DNA from: Aldrovandia affinis
Taxonomy: Eukaryota > Chordata > Actinopteri > Notacanthiformes > Halosauridae
Direction: 5' to 3'
Assembly: GCA_029706075.1 (NCBI GenBank)
Contig: JAINUG010000328.1
Span: 1 to 64,000 of the forward strand
Length of the DNA: 64,000 nt
Positions within the stretch are counted from its first letter, which is position 1, and every line of letters begins with the position of its first letter. The notes beneath the pieces are model-generated. The model was given only the letters and a program-made list of their open reading frames with translations. It was not told the DNA's origin and made no database searches. Position numbers and translations under genes: made by a program. Shown piece by piece: positions 46,186-57,100 of this stretch.

Positions 46186-46590
46186 CTGGGCTGTTCACCA
46201 ATCCACTTGACTGCTGTCCATGGCCCTGCACCAATCAGCAGCCTGCTGTCCATTGTCCTGCACCAATCAGCTTGCCTGCTGTCCATGGCCCTGAACCAAT
46301 CAGCAGCCTGCTGTCCATGGTCCTGCACCAATCAGCTGCCCGCAGTCCATTGTCCTGTACCAATCAGCTGCCCGCTGTTCATGGTCCTGCACCAATCAGC
46401 TGCCCGCTGTCCATTGTCCTGCACCAATCAGCTGCCCGCTGTTCATGGTCCTGCACCAATCAGCTGCCCGCTGTCCATGCTCCTGCACCAATCGCCTGCC
46501 TGCTGTCCATGGTCCTGCACCAATCAGCTGCCCGCTGTTCATTGTTCTGCACCAATCAGCTGCCCGCTGTTCATGGTCCTGCTCCCATGG
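46186..46590. repeat. 32-bp minisatellite, each unit with a CCAAT box
   Basis: About 12-13 units of CTGCCCGCTGTTCATGGTCC plus TGCACCAATCAG, exactly 32 bp apart in the right half. All units but two keep CCAATCAG. Because 32 is not a multiple of three, the open frames through it are an effect of the array. Confidence 0.95.
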
Positions 46591-47667
46591 TTTTGGAGAC
46601 AGCAGAAACACATGGCTCATGTTCCAGATTAATAAACATAGCGCAATGTGTCAAACTTGTTTTTATAAATAGAAGTGGTTTTCAGCGCCCTGTTTCAGAA
46701 TGTCCTCCTCCTCCTCCTCTTCCTCTTCCTCCACCCCTCCCCACCCCTGTTCCTCCCCCACCCCTCTCAGCGACACCCAGCTCCACCCTCCCAGTGCGGT
46801 GTGCCTAAAGTTATTTTACACAATTCAGTAAACATAACCTGTACCTGTACTTCACCCTGGGAGTGCTCCAACGACGTGCATGGAGATGTTGGGCAAATAT
46901 AATAATGGAGTTATGACAAGCTGGAGAGGATAAGAGAAGCCAATAAAATCCAGGGAGATTTACCTTTAATCCTTCTCATTAAAACCAACATCCTGAACAC
47001 CAACCATACCCATACCATATCGGAATAAACCCCAACTGTTTCTGACACACAATAAACAATCTTAAACAGATTCAAATTATAATTATAGAAGAATAATCAT
47101 AATCTCTGCATGTATTAATCAGTCATTCACAGCTGAGACTTTAAGAATGTTCAAGGATGCATAAGTCACAATGCAGTATTATCTAAGCCAAAAAGGTTTA
47201 TTATGAGCCAGAATGAGAAAGGGCAATCATCTACATGATAACTAATAATTAGCAATGTAATACATTTGAAAGGCAAAACATTATGTAGTATACAATTAAT
47301 AAACTATGACTTAAATTGAGAAATTGGTTTCAGCATCATACAGATTCTTCAGCTGGAGCGACAACGCCCTCATATATGGTATAATGTAATATTTAATAAT
47401 ATGCAATTAAGGAAAAATAATGAAGTAGTGATACATAAATAAAACAAAGCTCCTTTGAAATGCACACCAGTTCCTGTGGTCTGTCTTTCCCCCTTCAGTC
47501 AGGACAGGACAGGACCTTTCATTATCCAGCCTGATATGGAGGAGTTGCTGCTGTCCATGTTTTTTGGAATGTCTTTCCATAGGAACCTTTTTCTGCTTGA
47601 AAGCACTGAGACAGATTTGGCTATATAAATTCAATTCAGCCTACCTACTTAAGTGTTGTTGCAGACA
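46591..47667. other. Spacer with a CT-rich tract
   Basis: 46699-46795 is a CCT/CTCC-rich tract. No gene recognised. Confidence 0.5.
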
Positions 47668-47752
47668 TAAAGGACAGGCTACATACAGAAAGGACATGCT
47701 ACCTACACAAAGGAAATGCTACATACCAAAGGACATGCTACATACCAGCAGG
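47668..47752. repeat. Short tandem repeat, 19-22 bp unit
   Basis: Four to five units of AAAGGACATGCTACATAC type. Confidence 0.85.
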
Positions 47753-47932
47753 CAGAATTTTGAACAAAATTAAGAAATATGTATTGCAACTACTGCAAAT
47801 CGTTTTTTTATTAAACTTTAAGGTTTACATTTCTGGTTTTATCAGAATATGCTCAACAGTGAAATGTTGTTTCAATTGTTGCCTTGTGTGAGCACCTTTA
47901 CTAAGCCACTCAGGAACCCAATGATAACTAAC

Positions 47933-48066
47933 TACAGGTTACAGGGGGGGAGACACTCAGATGGCCCTGTTTTTAGGAGGAGAGTCCCAGTTGGGTGGAA
48001 AGGGGGGGCTGAGCCTATCTGCTGGTCCTGGCCATGGAACCCCCAACAGACACTGGTGGTACTGCA
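47933..48066 (+). repeat. Dispersed repeat R3, copy 2
   Basis: Matches 37548-37722 (see there). Confidence 0.65.
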
Positions 48067-48081
48067 CCCATTTAAAGGATC

Positions 48082-48265
48082 CCTGCATTTTACATTTTAC
48101 ATTTTAAGCATTTAGCAGACGCTCTTATCCAGAGCGACTTACAAGATGTGCATTAATACAAGGTAAGAACAATCATAGTTAGCGCACAAGATCAGTGCAG
48201 TAATACAGCAATAGACATCATTGCAGGCGTCTGCGTATCATACCTGTAACACTGGGAAAGAAAAG
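48082..48265 (-). mobile_element. L2 LINE 3' end fragment
   Basis: On the minus strand it matches 7990-8170: TGTAACACTGGGA-type region, CTTGTAAGTCGCTCTGGATA and the tail. Confidence 0.88.
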
Positions 48266-48455
48266 GTTTCGGCAGTTTTAAGCAGACATGTTGAGTACTC
48301 ATATGCCACTTCCAGTGCTACTACTGTAATCTCCTACTGTAACGTCTTTGGGTAGCCACCATGCCTGATGATGAGTGAATGGAAAACAAATCAAAAACAG
48401 CTCCTGTAGGCCAATGACCAGTTAATTTTTTTATTTATTTTATTAACACCAAAGG

Positions 48456-48631
48456 GCTAACACCTAAGTTGATTGCTCATTAGCCTCAGGTGAGCCTGCC
48501 TGTAAGTGAGGCCACTGCTGTCCAAGGTCATGTAGTACTCTCTGGGCTGTGGGAGGGAACAGGAAAACCTGACAGCAGCCAAAATGGAGGTGCATCCCTC
48601 TCCACTCCTCCCTCCACCTTTCCCAGTGTCA
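48456..48631 (-). repeat. Dispersed repeat R1, copy 2
   Basis: Inverse match to 31-213. Confidence 0.75.
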
Positions 48632-49254
48632 TACTCCTATTGTAACTTCCTACTGTAAGATGGCTGTCTGTACTAAGTCTAATACTAAATAAGTCTAAGA
48701 CTCAGTCTAATACTAATGTTAGAAATAATGATCCAAACAAGTAGGAGATAGTGACACCCTGTGTGTTTTTGCTGTTTTAAGAATTGCTCTGGACAGCTCT
48801 ACAATTCCACATTTTTTCAAACTCATTCATATTTTAATCTTGCTTTCTTTCATCCAGAATTCTATACACATCATTTCCTATTCATGAATGTGTCTATTGT
48901 AACTCAGCATTTAATGTGCATGTTGAAAGTCAAATGAAATGCAAAGTACCATACAAGCAAAGTCTAATTAAATACGAATGCGTTATGGTTACATGTGATT
49001 GCATTCTCAATGACGATCAAGTTGCAGGGTTTCTAAATATTGCCTGAAGGGCAATATACAATTTTAAATAGATGGAAATTGATGATATTTTGTTAAAATG
49101 GCTGATATGCACAGATAATTGGTGGAAATGAAGTATTACTCAGAATTAATGCATATGGAAATGCAATTCACAGACTACTTTAAGATATTATAAAACAATG
49201 GTACAGTCCTGAACTCAATCAACCTTTGTTTGTTGTTTTTCCTGCAGTTTTCAT
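48632..49254. other. Spacer without recognised feature
   Basis: AT-rich, no gene seen. Confidence 0.35.
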
Positions 49255-49360
49255 TTCTTTCTATACAAGGTAAGGCCAAAGGTCAGCCAAAGTTGGGGAC
49301 AAAGTTAGGGTCAAAGGTTAGCCAAAGGTCAGCCAAAGTTAGAGTCAAAGATCAACTGAA
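49255..49360. repeat. Short AAAGGTCAGCC tandem repeat
   Basis: About seven degenerate 13-15 bp units of CAAAGGTCAGC/CAAAGTTAGGG type. Confidence 0.75.
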
Positions 49361-50695
49361 TCTAGGCCTACTGTAGAAAAGGTGAAACTCTTTTAACTAC
49401 ACAACCCTGTTCAGCTAATAAAATATACCTTAGGTTTAATCCAGCTTTTCTTTTTTGTGGGGGTGTGTATAATTTATAATCATCTTTAAATTTACAATGG
49501 TTGATGGCTGCCACTGACAAACAGTGAGTCTCTGTGCCCATGCCAATGTGAAGGGCCCACCCAGGGACACCCCCTCCCCACAGATTTCACCACAGAAACA
49601 AAATCACCACCTTCCATTAAACGCCTTGCAATAAAAAAAGGAACACAGAGTGCAATACCCTTACCGACAAACAGTATTAATTATGATAATTAGAATCAGA
49701 ATTATTTACTGTGATAACGATCATAACGAGGACAATGGCTGAAACAAGCTAGGATTAAGAACGCAATTTCAATTACCAGAGAACGAGAAATGGAAAAACC
49801 AGCGAAGATTATGCAAAACCGTTAAAAACTAATTAGCGGCAGAGAAATTACAATTCATATTGGGTGCATAGATCGTGTATAATCTCCTCTCAAACAAGCA
49901 TGGCTTTGAAATGAGTGTTTATTGAAAGCACTTCACATATGAGGTCATTTAATGGTTCAGCAGAGGAGGTGGCAGGAGTGGTAATAGGTGTGGAAGCCAA
50001 AGGTACTGCAGTCTTTACAGAGGCCTTCAGCTACGTGTGGCTGCCATGACAAAGACACACTTGGAATTGACTAACACGTCACTGGTAGTTAATACAAAAC
50101 ACTCCTTCGAGCTGCAATTCAAGTGATAAAAATCAAAGCAGTGACACACTGACAAACCATCCATCCGTCCATTTTCATTCAGCTTTTCAGAGTGGATGAG
50201 GGGTTGACAGGGTGGCATGTCAATTAGAGGGGACCAGACAGCCTTTATGTGAACTTGTTCAGGATTTCGGCTTCAAGCATCTAGGGCAACCCCGTGCCAT
50301 TATAACTCATTCAAGTGGGGTCAGATGATGGACAGGTGTTCTGAGTATGTTTCCATAGTGACAATAGGATGAGGTACCATGACACCGAAATGGGTCGGGC
50401 CACAATTTGCTGCCAATTACTGACTTGTTTGAACCAATCAAAATGTTTTGCTCTTCACCCCAAAACACAGAGAGTCACTGATAGGTGTCCATTGTGGTAT
50501 TCAGAACTGAATAAGAGGTACCACAGTTTAAATACTGCATGCCACATCTCATCTTGACAGGTGAGGAGTGCAGGAGTGCAGACGTGAGACACGTGTCACA
50601 CGTGTTCCCTGCTAACCGTCAAATCGTCTCCATGTTCTGAAGGTCAGGATAGGTCTAAACAGGACTCTTAAGGGGGTGGGGGTGATGTCCTGCAG
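49361..50695. other. Spacer upstream of the adarb2-like exon; candidate enhancer
   Basis: 49650-49895 is repeat-free and dense in homeodomain-type sites (ATTAATTATGATAATTAG, CTAATTAG, AATTACAATTC) with an octamer-like ATTATGCAAA. No gene recognised. Confidence 0.4.
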
Positions 50696-50995
50696 CAGGG
50701 GTGGGCAATTCCAGTCCTGGAGGGCTAATGCAGGTTTTTGCAGGTTTTTGTTTCCACCAATTGCCCTGGCTCAAAAAGTTAATTATCTATACCAACGCTG
50801 CTTAACTCATTGATTAGCCCACAGTAAAACGTTGTTCCATATTGGGACACAAGAACAGTCTTCAGCTGGCATTCATGACTATCAATAGATGTAGCTAAAA
50901 TGTCCGTTTACACAAATGATCAGGGTAATTAAATAATTAAGAGCAGACCTCAGCATAAAATCCAGAAACGGATATGCCCTCCTTGCCCACCCCTG
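50696..50995. mobile_element. hAT-type MITE
   Basis: Starts CAGGGGTGGGCAA and ends TTGCCCACCCCTG-like (CCTTGCCCACCCCTG). The flanking octamers TCCTGCAG and GCCTACAG match at 6 of 8. Confidence 0.82.
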
Positions 50996-51367
50996 GCCTA
51001 CAGCCCAAACCCTTTTATAAACCCCGTTCAGCAAAAGATGGAGTTCAAGTCTGTGCAGACCATCATCTGTGCCTCTAATTCATTTTTTGATATATTACAT
51101 ATCACACGCACACACACACACACATACACACACGTTTATATTAAATCATGTGTACTGTACTGTTCTGTAAACATCAAAATCAAAAATGCTTTATTGCATT
51201 TTTGTCATTTTATAGCTATTGAAAAGAATGAAATTGTCCTCTTCTGTTACGTTTGTACACACATACGTGCACTGCATAGGAAGTCATCCAATGGACAGTG
51301 TTTTGGACACAAACAGGACAATTCCCACCTCTTTCCCCCATCAGGACCTACACGTCCCTCGCCCCCC
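50996..51367. other. Spacer with (CA)n
   Basis: (CA)n lies at 51104-51135; the remainder leads into the GC-rich promoter-like region. Confidence 0.5.
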
Positions 51368-51423
51368 ATAAAAGAAGAGCTCGAGTTCCCGAGCTGACGG
51401 ACGGGATGGGGGGGGCGGGGCGG
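51368..51423 (+). promoter_or_regulatory. Candidate promoter of the adarb2-like gene
   Basis: A TATA-like ATAAAAGA (51368-51375) is followed by an Sp1-type GGGGCGGGGC box (51413-51422) about 300 bp before the start codon. CpGs are more frequent from here to 51830 than in the surroundings. A start site near 51400 is inferred only. Confidence 0.4.
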
Positions 51424-51725
51424 TGTTGAGGCTGTGGCATCGGTGCTGATGTCAGTGTCTGGAGACCGTTATGATTTGGTCTAATTACAATTTGCGGCAG
51501 CAGACCGAATGACTGGGTTTCAAAAAATGACAAACTAGCAACAGTGCGAAGCTCAGAGCCGTTCGTACCAAAATGTAGTTCTGGTGAGAGCGCCTCGCCG
51601 TGCAGAAAATACAACATCGACGAGAGATAAGCTTGGAAGTAAAGCGAACCAACTCTAAATAACGAGGAAACGACAAGCAAAGCAGGTCATCCGAATTCGG
51701 CTGTTGTCCCATGTCACTTGGTACG

Positions 51726-51831
51726 ATGGTATCGGCCCCTGGAAACAACAGCCGCTCTTCGGGAACTCTTCATAATCCACTGAAACGCAAGTTTAAACGA
51801 AGGAGGAGGAGGAGGCGATCCAAGAAAAGAG
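51726..51831 (+). CDS. adarb2: First coding exon, ADARB2-like (ADAR3/RED2), partial gene
   Basis: ADARB2 is a brain-expressed, catalytically inactive member of the adenosine deaminase acting on RNA family; its arginine-rich N-terminal R-domain binds single-stranded RNA. The exon starts MVSAPGNNSRSSGTL and carries LKRKFKRRRRRRRSKKR at residues 19-35, with seven consecutive Arg at 25-31. From memory, human ADARB2 begins MASVLGSG and has the same basic run followed by SKRKD. The exon ends AAAAGAG at a good donor (GTAAAC) in phase 1, leaving a G that would begin the Asp codon expected there. The chosen ATG has a strong context (A at -3, G at +4); an in-frame ATG at 51711 is weaker, and an in-frame stop at 51660 bounds the frame. 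Double-stranded RNA-binding and deaminase exons would lie beyond the window. The alternative is the R-domain exon of adarb1. Confidence 0.68.
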
Positions 51832-54423
51832 GTAAACTTTTGTATGATATGTGCACATTTTCAGGTTCCGCTGACTAACTTCAGGTTCCCCATGTCAACA
51901 TAAAGTAAATGTGTGGCATTTTAACGTATTATTTAGTTATATCATCTGACCGATTTGTGCAACTGATTGGACTCATATACGTTCCATAACACAAATCAGC
52001 GATTGCCGATGTCTGTTGCTCTAGTTGATAAACAGTAGGCGACGTCCTTCCAATCCGTAAATAATAAAAGTAGCCCATGTCTTTAGGGTAATTACGTGGT
52101 TTTGGGGGTTCCACCCCATTGTAAAGTTAATTAAAATAACGAAATAAAATACATACAAATAACGACTGTTTAGCCTATTTAAACGGTAAAGCGAAAGGTG
52201 ACGCTTTTTAATGATAGAGATACTGTATGGAAACTGGTTGTTAGAGAGAAAATCAATCGTCTATCCAAAAACGCAGCTGGTTATCAGAACATTTGGGTTA
52301 TTCGGAACATTCCTACACAAACAATATTTAGCTTGAATTTAAATACACCAGACATGCGGATCTTAACTCAAATGTGTCGCTTAGGATCACCCGAAAACAT
52401 GATATTTCAGGTGCTGGGGGTGGTGTTCGCCGACAAATGAAGTCATTTTCTAACGGTGTTTATCAAGTTATTTATCATAATAACGACGCGATTTTGTTGG
52501 TACTTGTTGTAGTAGCCTATCCGTAATGAGGACAGTGAAATATCTAATAGCCATTCAGTATCCAATAACCATAATTATTTAACAACCATTCTCAGTAGGC
52601 TACTCTTGGCAGCAATACGATTAAAACAGAATTTAACGAACCTTGGATTCAGGTGGTATCATTTGTTAGTGATGCGATTCAAACTTTATTTATGGTTATT
52701 TAGGGAAAGTGCCGCACACAGTATTATTTCCCCCCTTCCCCATGTCTCTCTCTCAGCGACTGATGTCATGTTCATGTGAAATAAAATGGACATAACACGC
52801 TCATAATATTGCTGTATAGTTATGAAAAAGGTGTCTGTTGACTTCCATTTAGATTATGGATCTATGTCAATCATAGAAGGTGTGCATGGAAATTTTACAA
52901 ATCAAGAGACAAATGTTTGAAATAACGTTGGTTATGAAACAGCGTTCAATCGAGCACACTAACCAGACCTCTAATAATAACCTTTCTGTGTATATTCCCA
53001 AATCTATATCAGTAAGAATATATATATATAAGAACAATATCTGTTTTACACACTTACTCATTACATACCTACGTTGTGTTGTTGTGGTCAGTTTCTCAAT
53101 AGTTTACATTGCATGCAAACAAATTAAACTGTAAACTGCCTGCAATATGATTGTTTGATTTTGCAAATAATAGGATATAGCACTGGAACACATTTACCTG
53201 TACATTGTAGTATGGTTATACACACAGCATTCAAGCCATATGTGGATATCAGATCAGAGTTACACAGACACTGAGTTACACAGACACTGCACTGTAATAT
53301 TTGGGAAATGCAGGCTTCAAATTGAGACACATTTTCCATGGCCAAGTCATCAGTAGTATTGATACCACTTAATGTCTCGCATTTGTTTTCCTAGTTCATA
53401 AACTGGCTCCATTCAGTTATAGAGCTAAAGAAAACGTCCTCACGAATCATGACAGAACTATCACTGAAATATTTGAATTGAAGTTTATTTGCCTACACAT
53501 TATTTTAAACAACACTACTTGAAGGGGGGCAATGCCTCTTGAGTTTTCATATATGAATAAATATGAGCAATGCCTCTTGAGTTTTCATCCGTTCATATTC
53601 AATATTCTGATGATTATACACCTGTAATGTGCGGCACACAGATTATGGCCTGTAGATGGCAATATGCAATATGATATGTCCGGGTTATTGCTTTTCTCTA
53701 GGTAATACCATCTTCATTATAAAATAAAACTTCCATTAGTAGATAATTTGAACAATTACAGCATTTCCATTTAGTTTTGAATACATATTCATCATCTTTA
53801 AAGCTGAGATAATTGTCATGTAGGCAGTTCTTTTGGCAAAAAGGTAATTGTTTTAGGTTTTTTTTAACATGCCGTTTGACACACTTATCCTCTGCAAATG
53901 GTTGTTTAATTTCAATAAAGCCTATGTTTATTGAATTAATGTAAGCTGATTTCTTTAGATAGTTTTTCATTAGGTTTAAGCTTTTACATTTTGCATGAGC
54001 AAAAAGCACGTGTGTATGAAAATAATGTGGGAGGATCTAGGACAGCCTTTTCAAAAAAAATGTACTGACACGTTTGTTAGCATTGTTTTCAGATTTCTAA
54101 AAATGATTATTGATGGAAATCAAAAGGAAGTTATTATATTAAGGAACCCCTTATTGCCTGAATTAAAAAAAAATTTAAATTAAGCCTGAATGTAGGGGTT
54201 AAAAACAGAAAACATGAAAACATGTAATGTGAAATGGATATGGATATTATCTGGATCTCCATTTCTTTGTTGTATGCATGTATGCATCTGTGTTTTATAA
54301 CAAGGGGATGCATCTGTGGTATTCTGGGATTATTCCTTCTAGTAGTTGTTCAGTTTAACCTTTCCCAGTGCATTAATGTTCATTTAAGTTAAAGCACAGA
54401 ATATAAGCAACAATTGTTATTTA

Positions 54424-55700
54424 GGGAGTTTTCACACCTGTAGTTCTTTTGATTTGTTCCGAATCAGGGACTCATTTGTTACGATGTTGCATTTACCCCT
54501 TAGTTTGGTTTCTTTTCACACTGCAATATTTCTAAGCAGACCAACATTTTTAAACAAATGCGAGCAAACTGTTGGTCAGTAGGCTATAACTATAACAGTA
54601 TGATTTGACCTTTTTAGGGACTAAACATTGTGATGTGAAAATGCTTGTGTATTGTACAAATTAAAGGGATTTAGAGCTAGTTTCATTCAACTGTCTGTAT
54701 AATACCAAAGTTAGCCGAATTGCCTGTTAAACTCAATATGTTTTTTTAAATACGCAAAACACATGCAAACCAGAAAAAACATAGTGAGATCTGGACCTCC
54801 CTGTCCTCATAGCTATGTAGTTACAGCCATGCCTATGTCTAGTAGCCTACACATTTGTGTGGAGTGCAAATATAAACAAAAAGTTGTAATCATGTTCGTG
54901 GTCAAAGTAAACAAGCTTCGCAACGCTATAAGAATTCCAGCTAAATGTGGCAACGTACAAGATCATTTATATTACAAAATTATATGGTTAGCATTAGCAG
55001 TGCCAAGCTGAGAAACTCACCATTTCCATCTTAGTCAGCATCAGGAGAATGGCTGGTGGCGGTGGTGGTGGTGGTAGTAGTAGCCGGTGATGCTGTGCCA
55101 GAGCTAGCCTCAACAATATCCACGGGATCAGTGATGGGTTTAGTCCCAAGGGTTTTGTCAAGCTCGTCAAACCAGGGAAACTTGTATTTCTCTTCCCCTG
55201 AACTTCCACTTTTACAAGAGAATCTTGTACTGAATTGTGCCGAATTTTCTTTGCGTTCACGCGACACTGTTCAGCGGACCGGTGAAAGCCCCTCTCCTTA
55301 AGTCATTCGCTAAACATTTTGTTGATCTCTGTTTTTGTGCATTTTCTCAAGCTGCCCATATATATGATCGTCTGCCCAAATTTCAATAAGGCATTGTACC
55401 TCATTGCTGCTCCAAGTTAACCCACGACTCATTTTGCTGCCACTTTGATAGCAATAAACAACACGCCCATAATTCAAAGTGTGCCAAACCCATCATGCAT
55501 AGTGATTTGGGTCATTTGGGTCAGATTCCATTCTCACTACAAAGGAACCGCTCCAGAGTTCACTTGTAACCTTCTCTAGGTGGTCTTGGTCCGATTATTT
55601 TGGTCCACACCCGAGTGCGATTGCTTTGTTCATATATGCCCAGATGAACCAAACTTAAGGGGAAATCGCTCCAGGGTTCAAAATAAATACTCTTAGATAG
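54424..55700 (-). mobile_element. Harbinger-type element relic with only the Myb-like gene
   Basis: Weak inverted arms, CCCCTTAGTTTGGTT (54496-54510) and AACCAAACTTAAGGGG (55647-55662), enclose a Myb/SANT-like pseudogene. No transposase is present. Exact ends and a TSD cannot be set. Confidence 0.6.
55019..55432 (-). pseudogene. Harbinger-associated Myb/SANT-like protein, broken
   Basis: Harbinger transposons encode a second protein with a Myb/SANT-like trihelix that helps the transposase bind DNA. On the minus strand the start at 55432 gives MSRGLTWSSNEVQCLIEIWA, the first tryptophan helix and the IWAD motif, then MHKNREINKMFSE and an in-frame stop. The frame continues LKERGFHRSAEQCRVNAKKI, the third helix with the usual RS-x-EQCR-x-K block. 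A frameshift follows, after which SGSSGEEKYKFPWFDELDKT, LGTKPITDP and a threonine-rich tail ending SPDAD appear in another frame (to 55031). These blocks match the standard layout of this protein in fish. One stop plus one frameshift make it non-functional. Its neighbours include no DDE transposase, so it is a deletion remnant. Confidence 0.82.
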
Positions 55701-55800
55701 CTATAGAACTAACTAATTTGACTTTATATGCATTATGTGCAAGCCATCAGGATAATAATGGAACCAGTGATCAAGAGCAGAGGCTGGAGTAATAACCAAC

Positions 55801-55893
55801 ATACACATGGATTGTATGTAAAGAAATGTAAACTGTGTAAGTCGCTCTGGATAAGAGCGTCTGCTAAATGCCTAAAATGTAAATGTAAATGTA
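55801..55893 (+). repeat. S1 SINE 3' tail at left edge of the tandem duplication
   Basis: Only the tail (GTCGCTCTGGATAAGAGCGT and TGTAAA repeats) is present, with no head. It equals 57009-57100 apart from a few substitutions. Confidence 0.85.
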
Positions 55894-57008
55894 CATATGG
55901 TCCTCCATGGTTTGAGTTTGAGAACAATGCCCTTGTTCAGTGGTTCTCAACCTCTGGAGTACCCCCGTGTTTTATGGTTTTCATTCCAACCATAATAATT
56001 GCAATTCCTGAAGTACAGCAAGCTGTTAATTGATTTTTATTAGACACTTTTAGTTAGTCTAATGAGAGATGATTTGATGCTCTTTGTGAATTGATCGTCT
56101 TGATGCCAAATTATGTTAGAAACAGATATTAAATGTACACAGAATGAATATTCTATATTCATTTAAGGGCTTTTAAATCAGTCAGATCAGTTATCAGACC
56201 ATGAATGCTTTCATTTTCTGTAATGGGCTGTGGCAAATGATTCCTTTTGGAAGATGTCATTTTAAATAGATTTAATGATATAACTACAGCTGACATCAGT
56301 GGAGACCTAAATGCTGAAAGTGTAGAGATCTGGTCATTGAAACTAAACCGTTTGTGGAAAATGAATAGTTCAAAGACAAAGCAAATGATAATGAGCCAAA
56401 CCTGCATTGTGTTACAATTTTTTTCAGCACAGAATTATGAAGCCTGAACAACATTTAGGCTTCAACAGCATTAGCTTTTCAACAACGTTAATTAATCAAG
56501 AGATTCATGGAATCAGGGAATCATCAATATGGCGAATATGAGGAAGAGATCAAGAGTCCTTCATTGCCATTCCCGTCATATTTGCCCAGATAGAATAACC
56601 TCCCTTCATCCGTATGCACCGGAACATTGGGACAGCTGAGAAAGCTCAATGATTCCAGCTTTTGTCATGTCCTTGAATCAGGGGTGGGACATTTCTTTCC
56701 CGGTGGGCCGGTGTGCATGCAGGCTTTAGTTTCCACCAATCACCCTGGCTTAATTAGCTAATTAGCTACACCAGTGTACACCAACACTGGTCCACCTGCA
56801 GATTAGATCACAGTATACACAGTTTCATATAGAGATGTGGCAGTGCAGTGTAACGATTAGGAACACTCTGCTTGTAAAGTGAAGGTTGCAGGTTTGATTC
56901 CCAGGTGGGGCACTGCCGTTGTACCCTTGAGCAAGGCACTTAACCTGAATTGCTTCAGTAAATATCCAGATGTATAAATGGATTTTATGTAAAGAAAAAA
57001 ATACCAGC
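55801..57008. repeat. Tandem duplication, unit A (1208 bp)
   Basis: Unit A and unit B (57009-58221) are almost identical. Differences seen: a 6-bp GAGTTT insertion in B, one C fewer in B, and a few substitutions. Each unit runs from the S1 SINE tail, through a MITE-like stretch starting CAGTGGTTCTCAACC and single-copy DNA, to the body of the next S1 SINE. Confidence 0.95.
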
Positions 57009-57100
57009 ATACACATGGATTGTATGTAAAGAAATGTAAACTGTGTAAGTTGCTCTGAATAAGAGCGTCTGCTAAATGCCTAAAATGTAAATGTAAATGT
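56837..57100 (+). repeat. tRNA-SINE family S1, full-length
   Basis: GTGGCAGTGCAGTGTAACG head, GGTTGCAGGTTTGATTCCC B-box, CCTTGAGCAAGGCACTTAAC core, tail with GAATAAGAGCG. It spans the junction of units A and B. Confidence 0.9.

Noticed and set aside
46186-46590. Possible CRISPR-like array
   Set aside because: Units are contiguous, without unique spacers, and the genome is vertebrate.
46161-46808. 215-codon frame of repeated HQSAARC/NQLPAVHG
   Set aside because: Produced by a 32-bp minisatellite read in all frames; there is no coding signal outside the array.
48396-48410. 14-base match CAGCTCCTGTAGGC to the foldback end at 2177-2190
   Set aside because: No inverted arm or further similarity surrounds it, so chance is likely.
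56247-56447. 66-codon frame repeated at 57460-57660
   Set aside because: It recurs only because the DNA is duplicated; it has no known homology and no codon-level signal I can see.
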